A stretch of 62,000 nt of DNA, taken from Phoronis australis (Eukaryota; Phoronida; Phoronidae). The position numbers were made by a program, and so were the translations under genes. The notes beneath the pieces are model-generated. The model was not told the DNA's origin, ran no database searches, and saw nothing but the letters and a program-made list of their open reading frames with translations. Below are positions 24,101-36,100 of this stretch, one piece after another. The stretch covers positions 1 through 62,000 of the forward strand of contig NMRA01000749.1 in NCBI GenBank assembly GCA_002633005.1, given 5' to 3'. Positions within the stretch are counted from its first letter, which is position 1; every line of letters begins with the position of its first letter.

Positions 24101-27100
24101 ATTCTCAGCTGGTCTCGTTTTGTATAATGTGTTTTATTATGATGACATTTGATTTGGTGGTTTCATTGCAGGAGTCGCCGGTTGATGGATAGCGACAATG
24201 GCAGTGAGACCTCACTGCGTTCTGATGGCAGCGAGGAAGATGAAGATAGTGACTCGAGCGGCTTGATGAAGAAGAAGAAGAAGAAGAAAACTAAGAGGAA
24301 GTCATCTTCATCCAGTCCCAGTGAGTTCAGCGAAAACAGCGATTTTGAGAACAGAAAGGGAAAAAAGAAGAAGAAGACGGCGAGGAAGCGAATTAAAGCT
24401 ATCAGCATATCATCTGACGACAATCAGGTTGATTTACTTTGCCACTATTCTTGATTGTTTGTGGATTAAATCATAAATTGTCTCTGTCTAAATCCATCAA
24501 CCACATTACGGCGTCCTAACATATAAAGTGGGTTTTGGTATGCATAATTCGTAATTAAGCATGCATGTTATGTAATCTATGCGAACTTCAAAACAGAAAC
24601 AGTCGTGTGTGTTGTGTTTCCTGTAACATTTTAGCGTGTGAACGGGGGATTAGAAAATCACCTGTTTTGTGTATATCAAGTTTCCCTTTGCATTTGTTCT
24701 ATGGCACATTTTCATTTCAGTCGACGGCCGACTCGCAGGCTGTGGAGGGCGATGACGATGCGCCTGGCTCTCAGAAGAGGAAGAAAATTCGCAAGTTGAT
24801 CTCTGACGAGAAACTTACGAAGGAAACAAAAGACGCCGCCAAAGCCGAGCAAGAGAGGCGAAAGCGTATTGAAGAGCGACAGAAAATGGTGCCAGCCTTC
24901 TTTTTTTCTTATATTTATTTGAACAAAGTATTTCACAGTACAAAAAGTAGAACATACATACACGCACGCATACATACATCACAAACACAATCTTCTTAAA
25001 AGTATACTAAACCAAGTTTCAGTGTATTAACAGATATTTATTTGCACAAAATAACCCACACCTGTTTGCCCCCTTGTAATACACTAATTATTGAGAACTC
25101 CGCGCACAGTCTGCTAAATTGACACACAATATTGGCTCATTAGTGAAATTCTATTTTTCTCCACAAGGTTAAAGATTGAGAACATTTATTACAGGTTATT
25201 ACAAGCTTGGATTGTAGTGTTTAGATGTCCTAAACATGACTTGTTAAAACTCTTCTTGTTATTTTCTAAAACGTAATCAGCCTTTGAAAAGTGTGAAAAT
25301 TTCTATTTTGTCAAATTATTTTTGTGCGGAGAAAGTGGACAATTGACATAAAGTGAAATTTGACTCAATAATCATTTGATGTAAATTCTTGTTTAAAAAC
25401 AACAATATTTCATTTGTTTCTCAGTTGCCCAATTTTTGGCATGAAGCAGTTTTGTGTATTTTCATTTTTTCACGTGCTATTATCTTTTGTCATAAAGGTG
25501 CTACCGTATTCGCCCCAATAACCGCCCATGCCCCTATAAGGGCCCCCCCACGCGTTTTCAGACTTTGCTGAAATAAGTGCCCACCCCATGAACGTATACA
25601 TTGCGAAAAATGTCTTGCCTACAGCGCTAAAATTCCACAGTAACGTCTTCAATTTGTCAACAAGATCTGGCAGTCCTAAAAAAATCATTGTGCGCGGAGT
25701 TTCTAGACTAGCAGCCTCGCCGCTATATGTCGGTATTTAGCCATGACTATGCACTTCAAACTTCCGCCGTGCTCTAAAAAGATCGCAAGTTTTGCTGATC
25801 TTGCGAGGAACGTGTCTCACCATGGTCTGGCCATTCAATGTCAGAACAGACACAGCCGATTGAATCTTTCCATATCTTCTCCCTCACTAGAACAGGATTC
25901 CAATTTTTTTTGTACATGTAAAAACTGCAAATCGAAGACTAATAAAAATTTGGTATTAAAAGCACGTGGCCCGGAAGCGCGCTACACACATCGCAGACAT
26001 TAATCTTCAGGACCAATCTATTCATAATGGGTAACAAAGCACCGCCAAGCAATAAATATTGGCACTTTAATTTCTGACAGTTTCTAATACCATAAAAAAC
26101 TTTAACATTATTTTTAAGAAGGATTGTTCAATTAACAATAATTGGTGTTTTTTAAGCCAAATATCCGATAAAATGACCTGACAGTGAATGCTAACACACC
26201 CTTACACCCAAAACTGTTAGACTCTCACGTACGCATCCATCCACAGGGCGACTAATATGGCCTTACCGAGACAATTGTGGAACGTTTTTTGGCATATGAG
26301 ACCAGCAAGTGCTGAATAAAACGCGTTCTGATTTACCGTTGCTTGTGCCAATTTCTTGAGATGCAATGCACATCTAGCTCGTTAGATTGCGTTTGCTCTG
26401 GCAATTGAACTCTGGTGACACGCACGACGCACTCGCTTACTTATGCGAGGCAGACGAACTTCAAAACAAATGTTACGTGACAACAACATGTGCGTTTGTC
26501 CAGAGATTTTACTTGTGTTGCCGAGTAGCCCTACGATCATAGGTGGCATGATCTAGCAGAGATTTGGACTTAACCTGCCGTTAATCCCAACTCCACGGGC
26601 ATTGAAAAATCTTGGGCGCTAACTTAAGGAAGATTTCATGTAATTTGCTTGAGTCGAAGCTATTTTTATTCTGACAAGCATTCAAGTTGTTATATCGACA
26701 ATTTCTAGGCAGTCAGTCGTCACCGGAGTTTTCGCCCTAGGATTTCAGCACAGTTGTCTGTAAAATGATTGTAATTTAACAGCAAAGTTTGATAGCACTG
26801 CACCACAATTTTGTAGAAAGTCTGTCATAGGCTACAGATCTGTCACAGAGTGTAAATATGATGAACCTTAGCTTCCGATTTCACCCGTTTTCAACTGCCT
26901 TGTGTAAAATTAAGCGTCCCCCTGAAACGAAACTTTTTTAAGCGCCCTGGGCAGTATTACTGTTTATATAGCATCCCCAAAGATGTGAAAAATGTTCCCT
27001 ATGATTAGAGGATTGGAATTGATCACTGCGTACTCTGTGCACATACTGAAAATGGCTGAGAGAACGCAAATTTAATTTGTAGTTTAATGAGGCGATCGTG

Positions 27101-30100
27101 ATCGAAGACTCACCAGCAAAGATACCGCAGGCATCAAGACTAGTTCTTGATCAGGATGGTGAGACTACAATAGCTGTTAACAAGATGTTGGTGAAGAAAC
27201 TGAAGCCTCATCAGGTTGAAGGTGAGTAGAAGTTAAAGTGAGGAAAATTGGCGAGAAAAGTGCTTTAAAGTTTATCTTCAAGATGATTGTTTGAATTCAT
27301 GACCTGAGCAATCGCAGTCTAATACTTTGCTGTCGGAGTGAAACTCTGATGGGCTGTCTGTGTCGATCAGTCGTGATGACTCAATGGAAGCAAACACAGA
27401 AGCAAGACGCCGGCCTTTTGCCCGACTGTTTATGTCACTTCCTGATGTGTGAATAGTTAACAAGATTGAAGCGAAAGCATCTCACTCTCAGTCTTGCGCT
27501 ATTTTGCGCGACACATTTGCCTGGACCGTCGGTTTGTGCAAAAGCACACCCCAACAAAATTTGTTTTTAAGTTTTAACATCCACGCTCGACCTGATGCTT
27601 ACACTGTGAATTCGGAGCTCCTCAATTTAATCGTGCCAGTCATTAACTCTGGTGATCAAAGTTGTTCGTGTTGAGATATGTTTTATGATCTTTGTTTGTA
27701 TTACTGGCTGTCCCCAATGTTGTTGAAATTTATTGGACTAGATATGTTACTGCTACTTAACGATAATGCCTGTTTTGTTCTAAAGCTGTACACTTTCTGT
27801 GGAACTGTTGCGCCGAGTCTTTGGAAAGACTTCAGAAAGAGGCTGGGTCTGGTTGTATCCTCGCTCATTGTATGGGCCTTGGAAAAACGTTGTCGGTAAG
27901 TCGTGGCTGTTTTGTATTGTACCTCTTTTGTATGGCTTTTCTGCTTTCCTCCAAGTTATTACAAAATAAAAATTATTATTCTTACTGTTATTACTTTTTC
28001 GTGTCATTGAAAAAAAATAATAATTACTTTTGTTATGTAATAAATTGTAAAAATTTAAATCTGAGTAGTCAAGTAACTCTAGTTGCTGTTATTTTAGGTT
28101 ATCACATTTCTTCACACACTGCTGGTAAACTCAGAGAATACCAATATTAAATCGGCGCTTGTAGTGGCCCCTTACAATACGGTGCTGAACTGGAAGGCAG
28201 AGTTTGATAAATGGACCAAAGATATGGATGATGAAGATGAGATAGAGGTATTACTTTATTGTTTTTGTTTTAAATTTTCAGTAGAATTTGTTGATCATAA
28301 TTCTTTAACAAGAACACCTGTGATATGTTTTCTTAAAGAGGGCAGAACTTTGATTCACCAGTTGGAAATGGTGCACTCAACGCAATATGAAAAAATTGCT
28401 TAGTTGTTAGCATGGTTTATATAGTAATGAAGTCACCAAAGATTTTGTAAAACTGTTAGTATTCGCAGAAACATTGTTGTCTTGACTGAATGTAGTGTTC
28501 ATCGTGATTAGTGATCGAAGTTGTTTTGTTCGTAACATTTGGTGAGAGTAAATTTTACAACAGCAAATGTCTTGTTTTTTATCTGATACAGTCATTGCTT
28601 ATCTCTACGTTGTTAATCAAAAGGGAACAACAGGTGAGTGGATTGCAACAATTTAGATTAAATCTTTAAAGCTTAGCTGATCCGCTTAGAGCTGTTGAAT
28701 GGTTCATGTCATCAACTGCTTTTCTTGAGTTTAGTAAATTGATTTTCAGGTGTATGAGATATCCCACGTCAAAGAAAATGCTGAAAGATCATACTACTTA
28801 AACACCTGGAGGAAAGGGGGTGGCGTGATGATTATGGGTTACGAGATGTATCGCAATCTGTCGCAGGGAAGTCGTGTTAAGAATAAGAAGCAGAAGGCCA
28901 TCTTTAAAGAGGCTCTTGTTGACCCAGGTATTGCATCNCTTGTCTCGTTTTGTATAATGTGTTTTATTATGATGACATTTGATTTGGTGGTTTCATTGCA
29001 GGAGTCGCCGGTTGATGGATAGCGACAATGGCAGCGATACCTCACTGCGTTCTGATGGCAGCGAGGAAGATGAGGATAGTGACTCGAGTGGCTTGATGAA
29101 GAAGAAGAAGAAGAAGAAGAAAACTAAGAGGAAGTCATCTTCATCCAGTTCCAGTGAGTTCAGCGAAAACAGCGATTTTGAGAACAGAAAGGGAAAAAAG
29201 AAGAAGAAGACGGCGAGGAAGCGAATTAAAGCTATCAGCATATCATCTGATGACAATCAGGTTGATTTACTTTGCCACTATTCTTGATTGTTTGTGGATT
29301 AAATCATAAATTGTCTCTTTCTAAATCCATCAACCACATTACGGCGTCTTAACATATAAAATGGGTTTTGGTATGCATAATTCGTAATTAAGCATGCATG
29401 TTATGTAATCTATGCGAACTTCAAAACAGAAACAGTCGTGTGTGTTGTGTTTCCTGCAACATTTTAGCGTGTGAACGGGGGATTAGAAAATCACCTGTTT
29501 TGTGTATATCAAATTTCCCTTTGCATTTGTTCTATGGCACATTTTCATTTCAGTCGACGGCCGACTCGCAGGCTGTAGAGGGCGATGACGATGCGCCTGG
29601 CTCTCAGAAGAGGAAGAAAATTCGCAAGCTGATCTCTGACGAGAAACTTACGAAGGAAACAAAGGACGCCGCCAAAGCCGAGCAAGAGAGGCGAAAGCGT
29701 ATTGAAGAGCGACAGAAAATGGTGCCAGCCTTCTTTTTTTCTTATATTTATTTGAACAAAATATTTCACAGTACAAAAAGTAGAACATACATACACGCAC
29801 ACATACATACATCACAAACACAATCTTCTTAAAAGTATACTATACCAAGTTTCAGTGTATTAACAGATATTTATTTGCACAAAATAACCCACACCTTGTT
29901 GCCCCCTTGTAATACACTAGTTATTGAGAACTCCTCGCACATTCTGCAGCATTACTGTTTATATAGCATCCCCAAAGATGTGAAAATGTTCCCTATGATT
30001 AGAGGATTGGAATTAATAACTGCGTACTCTGTGCACATACTGAAAATGGCTGAGAGAACGCAAATTTAATTTGTAGTTTAATGAGGCGATCGTGATCGAA

Positions 30101-33100
30101 GACTCACCAGCAAAGATACCGCAGGCATCAAGACTAGTTCTTGATCAGGATGGTGAGACTACAATAGCCGTTAACAAGATGTTGGTGAAGAAACTGAAGC
30201 CTCACCAGGTTGAAGGTGAGTAGGAGTTGAAGTGAGGAAAATTGGCGAGCAAAATGCTTTAAAGTTCATCTTCAAGATGATTGTGTTTGAATTCACAACC
30301 TGAGCAATCGCAGTCCAATACTTTGCTGTCGGAGCGAAACTCTGATGGGCTGTTTGTGTCGGGTCAGTCGTGATGTCTCAATGGAAGCAAACGCAGAAGC
30401 AAGACGCCGGCCTTTTGCCCGACTATTTATGTCACTTCCTGATGTGTGAATAAACAAGATTGAAGCGAAAGCACCTCACTGTTAGTGTTGCACTATTTTG
30501 CGCGACGCATTTGCCTGGATCGTCGGTTTGTGCAAAAAGCACACCCCGACAAAATTTGTTTTTAAGTTTTAACATCCACGCTCGACCTGATGCTTACGCT
30601 GTGAATTCGGAGCTCCTCAATTTAATCGTGCGAGGCATTAACTCTGGTGATCAAAGTTGTTTGTGTTGAGATATGTTTTATGATCTTTGTTTGTATTACT
30701 GGCTGTCCCCAATGTTGTTGAAATTTATTGGACTAGATATGTTACTGCTACTTTACGATAACGCCTGTTTTGTTCTAAAGCTGTACACTTTCTGTGGAAC
30801 TGTTGCGCCGAGTCTTTGGAAAGACTTCAGAAAGAGACTGGGTCTGGTTGTATCCTCGCTCATTGTATGGGCCTTGGAAAAACGTTGTCGGTAAGTCGTG
30901 GCTGTTTTGTATTGTACCTCTTTTGTATGGCTTTTCTGCTTTCCTCCAAGTTATTACAAAGTAAAAATTATTATTATTACTGTTATTACTTTTTCGTGTC
31001 ATTGAAAAAATTACTTTTTGTTATGTAATAAATTGTAAAAATTTAAATCTGAGTAATCAAGTAACTCTAGTTGCTGTTATTTTAGGTTATCACATTTCTT
31101 CACACACTGCTGGTAAACTCAGAGAATACCAATATTAAATCGGCGCTTGTAGTGGCCCCTTACAATACGGTGCTGAACTGGAAGGCAGAGTTTGATAAAT
31201 GGACCAAAGATATGGATGATGAAGATGAGATAGAGGTATTACTTTATTGTTTTTGTTTTAAATTTTCAGTAGAATTTGTTGATCATAATTCTTTAACAAG
31301 AACACCTGTGATATGTTTTCTTAAAGAGGGCAGAACTTTGATTCACCAGTTGGAAATGGTGCACTCAACGCAATATGAAAAAATTGCTTAGTTGTTAGCA
31401 TGGTTTATATAGTAATGAAGTCACCAAAGATTTTGTAAAACTGTTAGTATTCGCAGAAACATTGTTGTCTTGACTGAATGTAGTGTTCATCGTGATTAGT
31501 GATCGAAGTTGTTTTGTTCGTAACATTTGGTGAGAGTAAATTTTACAACAGCAAATGTCTTGTTTTTTATCTGATACAGTCATTGCTTATCTCTACGTTG
31601 TTAATCAAAAGGGAACAACAGGTGAGTGGATTGCAACAATTTAGATTAAATCTTTAAAGCTTAGCTGATCCGCTTAGAGCTGTTGAATGGTTCCTGTCAT
31701 CAACTGCTTTTCTTCAGTCTAGTAAATTGATTTTCAGGTGTATGAGATATCCCACGTCAAAGAAAATGCTGAAAGATCATACTACTTAAACACCTGGAGG
31801 AAAGGGGGTGGCGTGATGATTATGGGTTACGAGATGTATCGCAACCTGTCGCAGGGAAGTCGTGTTAAGAATAAGAAGCAGAAGGCCATCTTTAAAGAGG
31901 CTCTTGTTGACCCAGGTATTGCATCATTAAGTATACTGGCATTTTGTACTGTTCTAGTCTCTGGTTCGTACTGTCTTGAAATACCTTTGAATTTATAACC
32001 TTGGCCTTGAAGTCCTTGAATTAAGTTCTGTTAATGAAAAGCCAAATCATTTAGAAGCCTACACCTCACTGCTTAAAAACGCAATCCACCTGCACCAATT
32101 TCAGCCAATCTCTTGGAACTTTTTTCAAGAGTCACAAAATACACAACAAGCATTTACATGGTTTGGTTTTTCATGGTGGCCACAATCACCACATGATTGA
32201 CAATGACTCACTGCCTCAAGTGCATGAGTACAGCCAAAGAAAAAGAGAAAAATGCACAATTTTCTTATCTCAGATGATTTTTTAAATGGACAAGTAAAAC
32301 AATACCGTTCTACCATGTCAATTTTCAAAAACACATGACCAGAACCAATTATTTTCCTTTCTGGTGTTTCACATTTTACTGTCACATGCAGTGCAAGACA
32401 AAAGTAATCACAGGCATAATGTCATTTCCCAGTCACGACGGCAAATTCTGATAACAAAAAAATGCAGGTAATAACTATTCTGCGGATAAAATTCTAATTG
32501 CGTGAAGGCTTAGCCGTTGTACTGACTTTCCCATTAATTTCCATATCATTCTCAGTCGTGAGGGAAGACCATGCTGACAGTGAATTCACCTTCTGCCCGG
32601 TCCTCATGATGGGGGAATTTCAGGTTATTTTGTGTGAATACTTCTGGCTTGCACTGTAGAGTCTATGTAAACCACAGGAGTTTCGGTTTGAAAACTTGTC
32701 ACCTTGAGTGCCACCACTGAGCATTCCTACCTGCCCAGCACTGGATGTTACAGTGTCCTGACCTTCGACTGATACATTTCTTTATTGTAGGTCCAGATAT
32801 TGTTGTCTGTGATGAAGGGCACATCTTGAAGAACCAGGCTTCGGCCATATCAAAGTGTATGAACGCTATCAAGACGAGACGAAGAATTGTGTTGACGGGG
32901 ACTCCGTTGCAAAATAACCTCAAGGAATGTGAGTACAACTGGTATCACTGGAAATTGGGGTTAGCCAGGATCGTACATTCTGAGGTTGTTATGGTTTTTG
33001 TGACTGCTCCTTTTTTTGTAGTTTTCCATATTTGTTAATATTTTGTCTTCTTTTTTTCAAACTTTGATTAACTTATGCAATAATTTGGACTGCATTCTGA

Positions 33101-36100
33101 AATACCATAAAACTCTGAAAGACAGTCTCATCCAATGTATGAGAAAACTGCAATTGTTGTTACATGTAAAGTAACTATTTGCTCAATAACGTTGCCTCTT
33201 GCAGAGAAAGCAAAGCTTGTGTGATGTACACCGCGAGAATTTGTAAAAGCTTATTGCATGCGTGTTGTATAACTGATTAAAGTTGAGTCACCTCTGGCCC
33301 TGTTAAATGCAGTAAGTTGTGCCAAAAAGTAACATCCCTACTTGTATTGAAATCTGATCCTGTTGTAGACCATTGCATGGTGGACTTTGTCAAGCCACTT
33401 CTGCTCGGCACCTTCAGGGAGTTCTCTAACCGCTTCATCAACCCAATCACAAATGGACAGTGCGCCGACTCGTCCAGTCGAGACGTAAAACTGATGAAGA
33501 AGAGGGCCCACATCCTGCACGAGATGTTGGACGGATGCGTGCAGGTAGGTGGTGTTGCCTGCCACAGCGCATGCTCCTTTGTTGATTGGGAGGCGTTATT
33601 TCAAAATGTCAATTCTTTCTCTGAGCAGTAGATCATATTGAAAGCGTATGGTGTGCAAAAGGCTGTTAGACTGCAGTCTGAGCTCAACGAGACAAAAAAG
33701 TGAATGGTTGTTGACCCGTTTTTTGTGTAAATTAGTGAACCATAATAAACTTAAAGTAATTTCTGCCACATTATAAGGCGACATGGTGAAAATCACAAAG
33801 CTTGGCGTTGTTTCCAGAGAAAAGACTACTCAGTCCTGACAAAGTTCCTGCCTCCAAAGTTTGAGTATGTCATCGCTGTCCGCTTGTCAGACATGCAGGT
33901 GAAACTGTACCAAGAGTACTTGGACAGGGGAGACAACTTTGAGAATCAGGTGACGACCAAGGGAGCACGCTTGTTCTCCGACTATCAGTTCCTAATGAGG
34001 ATATGGACACATCCGTGGCAATTAAGAATGCAGGAGATCCGACAGGACGCTCAGGTAGGGATACCTGTTTTATCAAAAGTCATAAGTACAGTGTTTAGTT
34101 GTAAGGGTCGTTTCTTCGATTTTAATTTGCATATCGTTCATTAATGTGTCTTGTGAAGACATTTGTTATGTCAGTTAGTGATAAATTATCTACTTAACAT
34201 CAATTGCTATTTTTTGCTTTTATAAAACATGCAGCGTTGCATTGGCAATATCATGTCTGAGTTTTCATAAAAGAGACCTCAGACTGTAAAATACATTTAA
34301 AATTTCATGTAAATTAATCGACACAAAAATTGATGTTCAAACCTGTTTAGGGTGCCGCATGAATGAAATCGGTTAAATTTGTCGCTAGCAACTCTCATAA
34401 TTTGCCTTCAAAGAGTTATTACAAGCATCAATGAAACTATATTGAGGTATAATTTTAGACGATATATGAATATTGGAATTTGGAGGAAAGCGTTTTCTGC
34501 AAGGGTTGACAAGAACCTCAAGTATCTATGTCTTTAGGTCGTAGTGCCATTTGCTTATTGTCACTAAACTTTCTTAACTGCAACATGTCATTTACTGATG
34601 TTTCTAGGATTTGAAGGCTGAAGAACGAGAATTTATGGTGTCATCAGAAGAGGAGTCTGAGCCCAGTGAGATATCCATTCATGACTCGAGCTCGGAGCAG
34701 GATAGTGACAAGTCGTTAGTTTCAACTTTTTAAGATTCTAGAAATCTTCAGCATCGAGTGCAAAATAGCGCAACAGTTCATGATTTAGTGTCATTAATAT
34801 TGTTGAATTTTTTGAACCGTGAGTCCTGGAAAGAGAATTGAATTGAATCTGTTCAACTGGACTACACTCCCTCCAAAAATCCTGAATCCCTCGGGCACAT
34901 CCGCTCCCTTCCTGAGCAATGATGGATTGATTAGAATGGCGGAAAAAGTGGATCTTCCCACTGTGCTTTGAGCGATCCAAGCAGTAGACAGCAAACCTGT
35001 CACTTATGGGGCTATTGAAGTAACGGATTCAATGCTTTATTGAAGAAGGCCACCTTGGTCTACTGCTATTGATCAAACCTCTCCAGAGCACAGTGGGAAG
35101 CTAAACCTGTCTAGTCATTCTAATCATTCCACCATTCCTCAAAAAGAGGGCCCACAGATTTTTATTAGGTACTCAAGTTCAGTTGATCAGAATTATTTTC
35201 ATTTCTCTTCCATTACAAGGTTGTTAATGTTATTAGTATTGATTATCCTAGTGGCGCCTCCTAGTGGCTATATCTCCTAAACGCTATACAGGATCTTTAT
35301 TAAATTTAGCAAATGTATTTATATGAATTTGACAACAGACGGCGATGACTTTCGGACAGATCGTCTACCGGTATGCCCCCTAGTGGCAATTTTAGTTTTT
35401 TATGTTTGTCACTGTATCTTCAAAGGTACTCAACGGATTTCCATAAAATTTGGCACATAGACATCTATTAGTGAGGTGACGCTAGCCATTCATCTTCAGA
35501 TTGATTCAAGGTTTTTTGCGCCACCTGTTGGCCATTTTTGTTGTTTTTAAGTCTGTTTTGTGGCGTTCGTCCCTCTGTCAACCAAACCACTCTAAGGATG
35601 ATTATGAAAGTTGGCATGCATGTTCTTTCTATGAAGGGGACAATTGCCGATGATTTTCTGACGACTTTGACTACTATGGAGTCTCCTAGTGGTGATTTTG
35701 TTTTTTCGCACCTATACCTGTGTCTCCTAAGTCCTCTGCAGGATCTTTATCAAATTTAGCACGTGTATTTATATGAAGTTAACAAGAGAAGGTGACGACT
35801 TTTAGACAGATCCGATGAACACTGTGCCCCCTACTGGCAATTTTTTTTGTTTTCCTCTGTTTCTCTGAAGTTCCTCGGGGAATTTAATTTAAGTTGGTAA
35901 ATGGCTTTCTTTTAAAGAAACTATGACATTTTTGGTTTTCAGACAGATTCAACGTATTTTGTGCCATCTAGTGGCCATTTTAATGATACAAATAAACAAC
36001 CCTAAAAGTACACCATTTGCGATGCATTCATGGGCGCATTTCAACGCTCCGCGTTGCTCTTGTATTCGTATGTTATGAATGAAAAACAGTGAAATTAACT

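Noticed and set aside
13820-31925. True tandem exon duplication within ATRX
   Set aside because: Single Ns at each junction, truncated exon copy without an acceptor, and duplicated motif I make a genuine duplication much less likely than unmerged alleles.
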